NCBI RefSeq assembly: GCF_003014535.1
Contig: NZ_PYGD01000011.1
Coordinates: 1-64,000, forward strand
Direction: 5' to 3'
DNA: 64,000 nt
DNA from: Taibaiella chishuiensis
GTDB taxonomy: Bacteria; Bacteroidota; Bacteroidia; Chitinophagales; Chitinophagaceae
The notes below the pieces were generated by a model. It did no database searches, was not told the origin of the DNA, and saw only the letters and a list, made by a program, of their open reading frames with translations. How positions within the stretch are numbered: the first letter of the stretch is position 1; each line of letters begins with the position of its first letter. The position numbers and the translations under genes were made by a program. Shown here piece after piece: positions 43,127 to 51,966 of this stretch.

Positions 43127-45148
43127 TTACAGCCCTTCCAATGTCTTTTGCAGGCCAAACATCTTATCACGCAGCCTTGCTGCTTCCATAAAGTCCAGGT
43201 CTTTGGCGGCCTTTTCCATTTCTTTCTTGGTCTGGGCAATCGCTTTTTCCAGTTGCGGTTTGCTCAGGTACTCCACATCCTCCTCGGCGGCTACCTGCAC
43301 CAGCTCCGGCGCTGCCAGGTCGCTGTCTTCGTCATAACCTTTAATATCCAGCACCGAGGTCTGTTTCAGGATCTGGTCTACCGACTTACGCACGGTAGTC
43401 GGGTTGATGCCATGTTCTTTATTGTAGGCCACCTGCTTTTCGCGGCGCCTGCCGGTCTCGTCCATCGTGCGCTGCATGCTTTCCGTGATCTTATCGGCAT
43501 AGAAAATAACAAGCCCGTCGACATTACGCGCCGCACGGCCTGCCATCTGCGTCAGGGAGCGTTCGTCGCGCAGGAAACCTTCCTTATCGGCGTCCAGTAT
43601 CGCCACCAGCGATACTTCGGGCAGATCGAGCCCTTCCCTCAGGAGGTTAACGCCCACCAATACGTCGATATTGCCCAGCCTCAGGTTACGCAGGATCTCC
43701 ACCCGTTCCAGGGTATCTACTTCGGAGTGGATATAGCGGGAGTTGATATTGATGCGCTGCAGGTATTTATCCAGCTCTTCCGACATGCGTTTGGTGAGCG
43801 TGGTTACCAGTATGCGGTCGCCCATTTTGATGCGTTTGTCGATCTCTTCCAGCAGGTCGTCGATCTGGTTTACCGAAGGCCTGATCTCGATGGGCGGATC
43901 GAGCAGCCCCGTGGGCCGTACCACCTGCTCTACCACCACACCTTCGGACTGGTCCAGTTCGTAAGCTGCCGGTGTGGCGCTTACAAACACAGTTTGATTG
44001 AGCATGGTTTCGAATTCGTAAAAGTTAAGCGGCCTGTTGTCCAGCGCCGAAGGCAGCCGGAAGCCGAAGTCTACCAGGTTTAGCTTACGCGACCGGTCGC
44101 CACCATACATACCGCTGATCTGGGGTATGGTAGCATGGCTCTCATCCACGAACAGCAGGAAGTCTTTGGGAAAATAATCGATCAGGCAGAAGGGACGTGT
44201 ACCGGGCGTACGACGGTCGAGGAAACGCGAATAGTTCTCGATGCCGCTGCAGTAGCCCAGTTCCTGGATCATTTCGATGTCATAACTTACCCGCTCCTTA
44301 ATTCTTTGCGCTTCGATATGTTTGCCGATGCCTTTAAAATATTCGACCTGGGCCGTCATTTCATCCTGGATATCGCGGATGATCTGCGCCATCTGGTCTT
44401 TGGGCGCCATATACAGGTTGGCCGGGAAGATAGCGGCATTGGTCATTTTACCGATACGCTTACCCGACTCCACTTCGAAGCTTTCGATCTCCTCGATCTC
44501 GTCGCCGAAGAAGGTAACCCGGTAACCATAATCCACATAAGGCAGGTTAATGTCCACGGTATCGCCTTTTACCCGGAAGGTGCCCCGCGTAAAGTCGCCC
44601 TGGCTGCGGTTATACAGGGAGTTGACCAGACTATGGAGGAAAGCGTTGCGCGGTACATTGTCGCCGGTATTGATCCGGATAATCCCGTTTTCGTATTCGG
44701 TAGGGTTACCCATACCGTAGATGCAGGACACCGAAGCGACCACCAGGATATCGCGCCTGCCGCTCAGCAGGTTGGTAGTGGTACGCAGGCGCAGCTTCTC
44801 CAGCTCTTCGTTAATGGCCAGGTCTTTTTCGATATAGGTATCGCTTACCGGCATATAAGCCTCGGGCTGGTAGTAGTCGTAGTAAGACACGAAATACTCC
44901 ACGGCGTTATCGGGAAAGAACTGCCGGAACTCGCCATAGAGCTGCGCTACCAGCGTTTTGTTATGGGTAAGCACCAGGGTGGGCTTCTGTACCTCCTGGA
45001 TGATATTGGCCATGGTAAAGGTCTTACCCGAGCCGGTTACGCCCAGCAGGGTCTGGAACTTTTCTCCGTTAATAATACCTTCGCTCAGTTCTTTTATCGC
45101 CGAAGGCTGATCGCCGGCGGGCTGGTAGGGTCGTTCTATCTTAAACAT
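43127..45148 (-). CDS. uvrB: Excinuclease ABC subunit B
   Basis: The 673-aa helicase-like subunit of nucleotide excision repair verifies damage delivered by UvrA and recruits UvrC. Walker A is LLGVTGSGKTFTMAN (about 35-49); the beta-hairpin region is YYDYYQPEAYMP (about 91-102); helicase motifs include LFVDESHATIPQ and DADKEGFLRDERSLTQMAGRAARN. The C-terminal UVR motif (about 635-670, KKEMEKAAKDLDFMEAARLRD) binds UvrC. Full family length. It is divergent from the BrkB-like gene. Confidence 0.98.
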   Translation of the reverse strand: MFKIERPYQPAGDQPSAIKELSEGIINGEKFQTLLGVTGSGKTFTMANIIQEVQKPTLVLTHNKTLVAQLYGEFRQFFPDNAVEYFVSYYDYYQPEAYMPVSDTYIEKDLAINEELEKLRLRTTTNLLSGRRDILVVASVSCIYGMGNPTEYENGIIRINTGDNVPRNAFLHSLVNSLYNRSQGDFTRGTFRVKGDTVDINLPYVDYGYRVTFFGDEIEEIESFEVESGKRIGKMTNAAIFPANLYMAPKDQMAQIIRDIQDEMTAQVEYFKGIGKHIEAQRIKERVSYDIEMIQELGYCSGIENYSRFLDRRTPGTRPFCLIDYFPKDFLLFVDESHATIPQISGMYGGDRSRKLNLVDFGFRLPSALDNRPLNFYEFETMLNQTVFVSATPAAYELDQSEGVVVEQVVRPTGLLDPPIEIRPSVNQIDDLLEEIDKRIKMGDRILVTTLTKRMSEELDKYLQRININSRYIHSEVDTLERVEILRNLRLGNIDVLVGVNLLREGLDLPEVSLVAILDADKEGFLRDERSLTQMAGRAARNVDGLVIFYADKITESMQRTMDETGRRREKQVAYNKEHGINPTTVRKSVDQILKQTSVLDIKGYDEDSDLAAPELVQVAAEEDVEYLSKPQLEKAIAQTKKEMEKAAKDLDFMEAARLRDKMFGLQKTLEGL

Positions 45149-45353
45149 AACAGAACGAAGTTAAGTGTTTCAATGCATAGCCCTTATACCGCCTCTTCCA
45201 ATTTTTCGCCAGGGTTTAATTTTTAGAACAATCCTAACAATCCGGCCTACAGAGCGCTGCTGCACCTCCCGTACCCGGGCATACCGGTAACCGGACATAA
45301 AGCGGGGCATGACCGGGGAAACAATTTGTGGTCCCGGCTTGTTGAGTAACAAT

Positions 45354-45385
45354 AAAGCCGGCCGTACCGGCTTTGTTTCACCAAA
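45354..45385 (+). promoter_or_regulatory. Hairpin and CTTTG/TTCACCAAA leader before brkB-like gene
   Basis: AAAGCCGG (45354-45361) and CCGGCTTT (45367-45374) form a stem, and TTCACCAAA follows at 45377-45385, 10 bp before the ATG. The flanking genes are divergent, so no gene ends here. It resembles the leaders at 11947-11996 and 12781-12827, but the hairpin overlaps the CTTTG box. Confidence 0.4.
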
Positions 45386-45395
45386 ACAGGATCGT

Positions 45396-46388
45396 ATGCA
45401 GCAAACTGGTTTCAAAACTAAATTAACGAACATAGCAAAGGTTGCCGGCGGCACATTCACTGCCTTTATGAATGACAAGGGACTTAAACTAAGCGCCTCC
45501 TTGTCCTATTACACCGTGTTCTCGCTGGGCCCGCTGCTGCTGCTGCTCATTTCGCTGGTCAGTATCTTTTTCGGGAAAGATGCGGTACAGGGTAAATTAT
45601 TTTCGGATATCAACGGGCTTATCGGTAGCAATGCCGCATTGCAGGTACAGGATATGATCAAAAATATCGAGCTTTCGGGCAAGTCTACCCTATCGCTGGT
45701 CATCGCCGTGGTCACGCTTATCGTAGGCGCCACATCGGTATTCGGCGAGATCCAGGATTCGATCAATATGATCTGGAAAGTAAAAGCAAAACCCAAACGC
45801 GGTTGGGTAAAGCTGCTTAAAGACCGGCTCCTCTCCTCTTCGCTCATTATCAGCATCGGGTTCCTGCTGGTGGTCTCCCTGGTGGTGAACGGCTTTATCC
45901 TCGCGCTGAGCGCTTATTTCACCCGGCTGTTTCCCGGCATGGCCCTTATCCTGGTCAATTTGCTGAATATGGCGCTGAGCTTCCTGTTCACGACCATACT
46001 GTTCGGCATCATCTTTAAAGTGCTGCCCGATGTGAAGATCGGCTGGAAAGACGTACGGGCCGGGGCTTTCTTTACCGCCCTGCTCTTCCTGATCGGCCGC
46101 TTCCTGATCGGTTTTTATATCGAGACCACCGCCACCGGCTCGGCCTTCGGCGCTGCGGGGTCGGTTATCGTGATCCTGGTATGGGTGTATTATACGGCCG
46201 CCATCCTGTATATGGGCGCAGAGTTTACCCAGACCTATGCCGAATTTAAAGGTTCGCGTATACGCCCCGCCGACTATGCCGTACATGTAGAACAGACCGA
46301 AACCCTGAGCGACGTACCGGTACTGCCCCCGCAGCACGATTTTGACGGGGAGGGCAAAACAGGAACGGGCAAAAGTGATAATACCTAA
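45396..46388 (+). CDS. YihY/virulence factor BrkB family membrane protein
   Basis: The 330-aa inner-membrane protein has six membrane segments. It is started at ATG 45396 (MQQTGFKTKLTNIAKVAGG), because the longer frame from 45309 runs through the hairpin leader. Family motifs: LKLSASLSYYTVFSLGPLLLLL, the GATSVFGEIQDSINMIWKVK segment, and VIVILVWVYYTAAILYMGAEFTQ. The tail is hydrophilic. The molecular role of the family is unsettled; it is not an RNase BN despite old annotations. Confidence 0.9.
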   Translation: MQQTGFKTKLTNIAKVAGGTFTAFMNDKGLKLSASLSYYTVFSLGPLLLLLISLVSIFFGKDAVQGKLFSDINGLIGSNAALQVQDMIKNIELSGKSTLSLVIAVVTLIVGATSVFGEIQDSINMIWKVKAKPKRGWVKLLKDRLLSSSLIISIGFLLVVSLVVNGFILALSAYFTRLFPGMALILVNLLNMALSFLFTTILFGIIFKVLPDVKIGWKDVRAGAFFTALLFLIGRFLIGFYIETTATGSAFGAAGSVIVILVWVYYTAAILYMGAEFTQTYAEFKGSRIRPADYAVHVEQTETLSDVPVLPPQHDFDGEGKTGTGKSDNT

Positions 46389-46429
46389 TTTAATTAGGCA
46401 TTATTATAAAGAGAGCGGTTTCTGCTTTT

Positions 46430-46657
46430 TTATAGTTTGTCTATAGCCTTGGCCAGCTCCCGGTCTTTATCGGTAACGATATCGCCGGCATCGTGGGTAT
46501 TGAGCCATATCTCGACTTTGTTATACGTATTGGTCCAGGTGGGATGATGGTCCTGCGCATCGGCCAGCGCGGCCACACGGGTCATAAAGGCAAAGGCTTC
46601 TTTAAAATCGCCGAAGGTAAAGGCGCGGTAGAGCTTGTTTTCTTTTTCTGTCCACAT
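46430..46657 (-). CDS. 4a-hydroxytetrahydrobiopterin dehydratase (PCD/DCoH family)
   Basis: This 75-aa enzyme removes water from 4a-hydroxypterin made by aromatic amino-acid hydroxylases, recycling the pterin cofactor. The active-site motif [23 protein letters not shown] holds the three conserved His. It is started at ATG 46657 ([18 protein letters not shown]). The in-frame extension to 46714 adds a hydrophobic, non-conserved stretch. Slightly shorter than the usual 95-110 aa but it covers the whole core fold. No phenylalanine hydroxylase gene is in the window. Confidence 0.88.
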   Translation of the reverse strand: MWTEKENKLYRAFTFGDFKEAFAFMTRVAALADAQDHHPTWTNTYNKVEIWLNTHDAGDIVTDKDRELAKAIDKL

Positions 46658-46786
46658 AAAAATCAAGGGTAAGATGCGTGATAAAATTGCGGCTTTTTGC
46701 CGGGAGGATAACAATAAAAAAACGATTGGGTTGTATTAAGCCTTATTTTTGTCCGGACGGGTTATATTGTCCCCGGTTTCCTGCAT

Positions 46787-47566
46787 ATGAAGTTTATTCT
46801 TGTTGCCGTGCTTTTGCTGGCCATTTTTGGTTTTTTCCGGAAAAAGAAAAAAAAGGAGGAAGAAGCGCCCGGTATCGTGCCCGATCATATGCACGACCTG
46901 CTGGCGCAACATGTAGACTTCTACGCTAAACTGGCGCCGGAAGCACAGGCGCAATTCCGCGCAAGGGTGCAGCATTTCCTGGCGACTACGCGGATCAGCC
47001 CGGTAGATGGTGTCGAGATCACCGAGCTGGACCGGCTGTATGTGGGCGCCAGCGCTATTATCCCTATTTTCTCCTTTAGCGACTGGGCGTATAACAACCT
47101 CGACGAAGTGCTGCTCTACCCCGGCACCTTTACCAAAGACTTCGATACGGAACACGCCGACAAGAATGTATTGGGTATGGTGGGCGACGGCGCCATGCAC
47201 CGTATGATGATCCTTTCGCAACCTGCACTGCGGGCCGGCTTCGAGCAACATGGCGCAGGCAATACCGGTATCCACGAGTTTGTACACCTGCTCGACAAAG
47301 CCGACGGCGCTACCGACGGCGTACCGGAATATATGCTGCCTGCCGACCTGGCCACACCCTGGATCAAATATATGCACCAGGAAATACGGCAGATCAGGGA
47401 ACATCATTCCGACCTGAATCCCTATGCCGGCACCAATGAGGCCGAGTTTTTCGCAGTGCTGTCGGAATACTTTTTCCAGAAGCCGCAACTGCTCAAGGAT
47501 CATCATCCCGAACTGTTCCGGATACTGGAAGCTACCTACAAACAACAGCCGCTCGGCGAGGACTAA
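46787..47566 (+). CDS. Zinc-dependent peptidase, M90/MtfA family
   Basis: The 259-aa protein has an N-terminal membrane anchor (MKFILVAVLLLAIFGFF), a Lys/Glu-rich stretch, and a metallopeptidase domain with HEFVHLLDKADG (HExxH, about 165-169). A downstream Glu in NEAEFFAVLSEYFF (about 217-230) serves as third ligand. E. coli MtfA acts as a peptidase controlled by the repressor Mlc; here the membrane anchor and absence of Mlc suggest another role. It overlaps by 4 bp at its stop with the convergent SRPBCC gene. Confidence 0.88.
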   Translation: MKFILVAVLLLAIFGFFRKKKKKEEEAPGIVPDHMHDLLAQHVDFYAKLAPEAQAQFRARVQHFLATTRISPVDGVEITELDRLYVGASAIIPIFSFSDWAYNNLDEVLLYPGTFTKDFDTEHADKNVLGMVGDGAMHRMMILSQPALRAGFEQHGAGNTGIHEFVHLLDKADGATDGVPEYMLPADLATPWIKYMHQEIRQIREHHSDLNPYAGTNEAEFFAVLSEYFFQKPQLLKDHHPELFRILEATYKQQPLGED

Positions 47567-48030
47567 GCCTGTGTTTTAAACAAATCCCTGATCCGTGTTT
47601 CGCGGTATTCGAAAAGCGCCTGCAACTGCCGGCGTACAAACAGGCCATGCGCGAACCGGCCAAGCGGGCCCATCGGCAATGCATAATGAATCTTATCGTT
47701 CATAAGGGTACCCTGCGGCGCATCGCTAAAGGTATGGGTATGCTCCCAAAGCGCATAAGGCCCACTGCGCTGGGTATCCATAAACCGGTTTCCCGGGTCC
47801 ACATCCTTAATCTCCGTTACCCATTTTAAAGGCATATTTAATACCGGGCTTACCCGGTATTCGATCAGCATGCCGGTAAAGATCTCCGGCACATCGGGAC
47901 AGGATAGGATACGAAAATTCATATAGGCCGGTGTGATCTTTAATAAGTTACCGGGACTGGAAAAGAAAGCCCATACTTCGTCTTTGGGGGCATGTACCAG
48001 GATCTCCTTTTCGAACGTGTATACCTTCAT
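47563..48030 (-). CDS. SRPBCC-family (START-like) protein
   Basis: This is a 155-aa single-domain helix-grip protein. It starts MKVYTFEKEILVHAPKDEVWAFFSSPGNL. The KWVTEIKDVDPGNRFMDTQRSGPY and WEHTHTF..GTLMNDKIHYALPMGPLGR segments are typical of the COG4276-like SRPBCC proteins. It probably binds a small hydrophobic ligand. No partner enzyme is adjacent. Confidence 0.85.
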   Translation of the reverse strand: MKVYTFEKEILVHAPKDEVWAFFSSPGNLLKITPAYMNFRILSCPDVPEIFTGMLIEYRVSPVLNMPLKWVTEIKDVDPGNRFMDTQRSGPYALWEHTHTFSDAPQGTLMNDKIHYALPMGPLGRFAHGLFVRRQLQALFEYRETRIRDLFKTQA

Positions 48031-48114
48031 GGTTCGTTTTTTTAAAGCATGGTCCAGGATAAAAGGACAAGGCTGTAATTATCAACAGGAACACAAACGC
48101 GTCTCCTCTGTTTA

Positions 48115-48822
48115 TTAAATGCTGTTATCGTCGTCTTTGTTCATCGCGAGTTTCCTTTGTTGTATCAACCATTGCTGCAATTCTTCCGGTTTTTCCGGGC
48201 ACGCATCGGCTCTGTCATAATAAACGATGGCTTTATCAAAGTCGCCGACCCTGCGATACAAGTCACCCACGAGATAATTGATTTCAGCGTCTCTGGGTAC
48301 GCTGTAGGCCTTATTGTCCAGTGCTTTAATAAAATAGGACGCGCAGGCCAATTGCAACGCCTTCCGTTTGGCTGTTTGCTGTGTATCTGTTTTTAAAAGA
48401 TAAGAGGCGACCAGGTACAGGTTGGCGATATCATCATCGCTCCTTTTAAAATATTTATGCATCCCGATAGCGATCTCCAGTTCTTTAAGCGGCGTCATCT
48501 TTTGCCTGCGGTACGGGATCAATAACTTTAAAAGATCCCGTTTTGCAATTGCTGGGAGCACCGTATCCATATCGCCTCTGGATCCGGAGTAATGACACCT
48601 CGGGCAGGCATGAACATAAAGTTCATACATATATCCCGTCCCGCCTACCTTCTGAAAATCGGCAAGGGTACCAAAGACCGTATAACTTACCGTCTCTTCT
48701 ATTTCGAAATGGTAGCCGTCGACAGGGCATTTTACGGAGTCAACTATAGCCACATGACTATATGACAAAAGGGGGATCAACAGTCCGGCTGTCAGTAAAA
48801 AAGTCCGCAGGATATTTTTCAT
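48115..48822 (-). CDS. Exported DUF2225-like protein with Cys-pair zinc site and TPR-like region
   Basis: The 235-aa protein starts with a signal peptide (to about LLSYSH). Two Cys pairs follow: VKCPVDG (about 32) and ACPRCHYSG (about 75), which could hold zinc as in DUF2225. The rest is helical, with TPR-like pairs (AEINYLVGDLYRRVGDFDKAIVYYDRA, about 180-207). The tail is acidic (NKDDDNSI). Cytoplasmic DUF2225 proteins are known in Firmicutes; this one is exported. Function unknown. Confidence 0.7.
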   Translation of the reverse strand: MKNILRTFLLTAGLLIPLLSYSHVAIVDSVKCPVDGYHFEIEETVSYTVFGTLADFQKVGGTGYMYELYVHACPRCHYSGSRGDMDTVLPAIAKRDLLKLLIPYRRQKMTPLKELEIAIGMHKYFKRSDDDIANLYLVASYLLKTDTQQTAKRKALQLACASYFIKALDNKAYSVPRDAEINYLVGDLYRRVGDFDKAIVYYDRADACPEKPEELQQWLIQQRKLAMNKDDDNSI

Positions 48823-49070
48823 CGCTTTATTTTTTTACACGTTGCAATTTATAATTATTCAACCGAAAACCTGTATTATCAATAGTCTTAACAACAGTTC
48901 CACGAATGCTTCCGCATCTATTTCGGTAACATTTCTGTAAAAACCGGAGCCGCAGGCCTGTCTTTCGGGCAAATACCAGATTTTTTCTCTTATTTTGGCA
49001 CGTGAATTGTTGATCTCCATAGCACGGCCCGTCCGCAACTGCCACGTTTTAAATAAGAACACCCCAACCA

Positions 49071-49700
49071 ATGCCCCAGAAGAAAATCAAACATGTAGCC
49101 ATTGCCGGAAACATCGGTGCCGGGAAAACCACGCTGACCCAGATGCTTGCCCGGCATTATAAATGGGAGGCGCAGTTCGAATCTACGGAAGACAATCCCT
49201 ACCTGAGCGACTTCTATAATGATATGCACCGCTGGTCGTTTAACCTGCAGGTATACTTCCTCAACAGCCGCCTGCGCCAACTGCTCGATATACAAAACGG
49301 GAAACATACGGTCATACAGGACCGCACCATTTACGAGGACGCGCATATCTTTGCGCCCAACCTGCATGAAATGGGATTAATGTCGCGCCGCGACTTTGAA
49401 AACTATGCCCAGTTTTTCCAGACCCTGAAGAAAATGGTGCAACCACCCGATCTGCTGATCTACCTGAAAGCCTCGATACCCACGCTGGTAGACCGCATAC
49501 AGAAAAGGGGCCGGGATTATGAAGAGAATATACGCCTCGACTACCTGAAACGATTGAACGAGCACTATAATAACTGGATCGACAAATACGACGATGGCCC
49601 GCTGCTGGTTATCGAAAGCGATACGATACAGTTCGACAACGAAGACGACTTTGCGCTGATCATCGGCAAGATCGATGCACAGATCAATGGCTTGTTTTAA
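49071..49700 (+). CDS. Deoxynucleoside kinase
   Basis: This 209-aa nucleoside salvage kinase phosphorylates deoxynucleosides using ATP. The P-loop is AIAGNIGAGKTT (about 10-21). The substrate-site ESTEDNPYLSDFYND (about 38-52) and the catalytic DRT motif in VIQDRTIYEDAHIF (about 86-99) mark the dNK/deoxyguanosine kinase type. The lid RGRDYEENIRLDYL (about 146-159) is also seen. Start ATG is directly after a 4-bp gap to CAACC. Convergent with the TPR gene; they share a terminator. Confidence 0.93.
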   Translation: MPQKKIKHVAIAGNIGAGKTTLTQMLARHYKWEAQFESTEDNPYLSDFYNDMHRWSFNLQVYFLNSRLRQLLDIQNGKHTVIQDRTIYEDAHIFAPNLHEMGLMSRRDFENYAQFFQTLKKMVQPPDLLIYLKASIPTLVDRIQKRGRDYEENIRLDYLKRLNEHYNNWIDKYDDGPLLVIESDTIQFDNEDDFALIIGKIDAQINGLF

Positions 49701-49715
49701 GCGATTGCCTCCGAT

Positions 49716-51236
49716 TTAAGATTTTCCTCCAAGCCGGTTAATACCGGCTTTTGCTTTTTGGTCCAGCGACGATTTGTAGTCGTGGTTCTTCATGCTGATG
49801 CATTGCCGGTAGCTGGCAATGGCCTTGTCGTTTTGTCCCTCCTGTTCATAAATCTGGCCCAGTTCGAGTGCCGACCGTGCCGCATAATGCTCCTGGCGCG
49901 TGCTGCCGGTCCTGATCGTGGCTTCGTAAAAAGGGATAGCCCGCTCGGGCTGCCCCATCAGGGTATAAATACGGGCGTAGCGGTAATTGAATTCCAGTTT
50001 GTCTGCGATATCCGGGAAGTCGCCGGCCCGCTTGCCTTTCAGCACGCCCAGCGCCTGGCTGAAATAGCCGCCGTCGCAGAGCAGCCTGGCCTTAAGCAGG
50101 AAAGGATTGGGCATGGGCACGTTTTCGGCAAAACGCTGGGCCTGTTTATCCGCATCGGTCTGCGCGGTGCCGCTTTGCAGGATCTTGTTCTTGTAAACGA
50201 TGCCCTGTGGCAGGTTGCCTACCGAAAGGCAATAATAGGCCATTTTCTGGTAGGCGTCTTTCACGAAGAGGTTGCCTTTATATTTATTCAGGAAGCGTTG
50301 AAAATAGCCCAGACAGTCCTCATCGGTCTTCTGCATGAGGGCCACCCCCATCTGGTAATCGAAGATGGGCGCCTGCAGGTAACCGGCCACCTGGCTGCGC
50401 CCGCTCAGCACCTGTTCGGCCACTGCGGCTTTGTTGTCGTTAAGCGCCAGGTTGGCCTTCAGGAAAACATACAGGTGATTGTTCCGCATATCCAGGTCGC
50501 TTTCGTCCAGGTATTTCCATACGGCCTTCTGGTCGGAAAGCAGGAAAAACTTAAGATAGCAATAGTAGAATATGGCTTCTTCCCTTAATACCGAAGCGCT
50601 GCCATCGCGGTGATTGAGGAAGTCGGCGATCTGCCCCACGCCTCTTTTCACATCGCCCCGCATGCCCAGGATATTGGTAATCCATTTGTAACTGTCGGGT
50701 ATGGTGCCGACCACGGTTTCTTCTACGCCCAGCAGTACCTGGTTATAGCGGAAATCGGGAAATTTCTTGCGGTTGTCCTTAAGGGTAAGGAAGGATTTGC
50801 GGAAAGCCGTACCGGCCGAGAAGTTTTCGTTGAAACGGATATAAACGGCGGCCCATTGAAAATAAAGACTGCCGATGCAATAGTTATACCATGGGGAAAG
50901 CTGATCGCCTTTTTCGAGCATATCGAGCCGTTTCGAAAAGTTAGCCTTACGGGCCTTGTATTCGGCCGCGTTGCCATTAAACAAAAGTGTAAGGCAATCG
51001 TCGTAGTTGGCCAGCATCACGGGGATCAGGTTTTCCGGGTTGTCGCGCTGCTCGTCCTGCAATAAGCGGTTGGCATCCGCTATACGCAGCGCAATCATAG
51101 CCTGGTAGGCCTGCCTGCAGCGGTTGTTGAAGTCGAAAGTATATTTCAGCTCGCCATTTTTGGGCAGGGCCGCCACCGGCAGGGACAGGAGTAATCCCAA
51201 CACAAGAACAAGCGCAACACGAAGACTTTTTGGCAT
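49716..51236 (-). CDS. Exported TPR-repeat protein, unknown function
   Basis: The 506-aa protein is started at ATG 51236, giving a signal peptide (MPKSLRVALVLVLGLLLSLP, cleaved near VAALP). An in-frame extension to 51350 would add 38 residues before the signal peptide and is unlikely. It is made of helix pairs; clear TPR units occur at about 410-500 (ARIYTLMGQPERAIPFYEATI, ARSALELGQIYEQEGQNDKAIASYRQC). Its promoter has a minus-strand TATCTTTG (about 51254-51247). The C-terminal codons carry half of the shared terminator. Confidence 0.78.
   Translation of the reverse strand: MPKSLRVALVLVLGLLLSLPVAALPKNGELKYTFDFNNRCRQAYQAMIALRIADANRLLQDEQRDNPENLIPVMLANYDDCLTLLFNGNAAEYKARKANFSKRLDMLEKGDQLSPWYNYCIGSLYFQWAAVYIRFNENFSAGTAFRKSFLTLKDNRKKFPDFRYNQVLLGVEETVVGTIPDSYKWITNILGMRGDVKRGVGQIADFLNHRDGSASVLREEAIFYYCYLKFFLLSDQKAVWKYLDESDLDMRNNHLYVFLKANLALNDNKAAVAEQVLSGRSQVAGYLQAPIFDYQMGVALMQKTDEDCLGYFQRFLNKYKGNLFVKDAYQKMAYYCLSVGNLPQGIVYKNKILQSGTAQTDADKQAQRFAENVPMPNPFLLKARLLCDGGYFSQALGVLKGKRAGDFPDIADKLEFNYRYARIYTLMGQPERAIPFYEATIRTGSTRQEHYAARSALELGQIYEQEGQNDKAIASYRQCISMKNHDYKSSLDQKAKAGINRLGGKS
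49731..49758 (+). terminator. Shared terminator of deoxynucleoside kinase gene
   Basis: AAGCCGG (49731-49737) and CCGGCTT (49744-49750) form a stem with a T-rich tail. It lies inside the last codons of the convergent TPR gene (end at 49716), so the transcripts of the two genes overlap there. Confidence 0.7.
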
Positions 51237-51401
51237 AACGGCGACAAAGATAAAGTAAAAATTCAGGCGCCGCTTTTGGAGCAGGCGGGCGTAAGCGATG
51301 CTGTGATCCGTATATTTGCAGCCGGCACACCACAACAGTAAGACGACCATTGTGCTTTATTCCCCCATCCGGGAGGCGCCCGGTTTCCTATAACGGATCT
51401 T

Positions 51402-51800
51402 ATGAAACAAATATTTTTCTTCTTTACCGCAAACAAAAACCGGGCCATTCTTTTTGCCGTTTTATGGACCCTGCTCATCCTGGTGGCCTGTTTTATACCG
51501 GGCCGCGAGGTACCGGATGTCCGTATTCCTTTTATCGACAAATGGGTACATTTCGTACTCTTCGGCGGTTTTAGCTTCCTGTGGTTGTGCACCCGCAAAC
51601 GGGCTGTACCCTGCACCGGGCTGGTGGTTTTCCTGGCATCTGTTGCTTTGGGCTACGGTGTGGAGCTGATCCAGGGCAGCGGCATCACTTCGGGCCGCTC
51701 CTACGATATGTACGATGTATATGCCGATTCGGTAGGCGGCCTGTTGGGCGTACTGCTTTTCTTCCTGTGGCGCCGTACCATTCCGGGCGAAATCCGGTAG
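51402..51800 (+). CDS. VanZ-like family membrane protein
   Basis: The 132-aa membrane protein has four hydrophobic segments: about 17-35, 54-70, 75-92 and 110-125. Family motifs: IPFIDKWVHFVLFGGFSFLW and GYGVELIQGSGITSGRSYDMYDVYADSVGGLLG. VanZ homologues are linked to glycopeptide tolerance in Gram-positives, but most are uncharacterised. No resistance genes are near. Confidence 0.9.
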   Translation: MKQIFFFFTANKNRAILFAVLWTLLILVACFIPGREVPDVRIPFIDKWVHFVLFGGFSFLWLCTRKRAVPCTGLVVFLASVALGYGVELIQGSGITSGRSYDMYDVYADSVGGLLGVLLFFLWRRTIPGEIR

Positions 51801-51966
51801 GTTCCTGTTTCCTTCCTGCTTCTCCTATGCATTACCCGCCTCAAAACCGCGGGGAGCCTTGCTTTTGCCTAAAATTTTAACCTTGTTAAAGTCGCCTGTT
51901 GCGGGATCAAGTGGTTATTTCCTCGTTATCTTGCCCCGGTAATTTCTTCAAACCAAAAACGCAATT

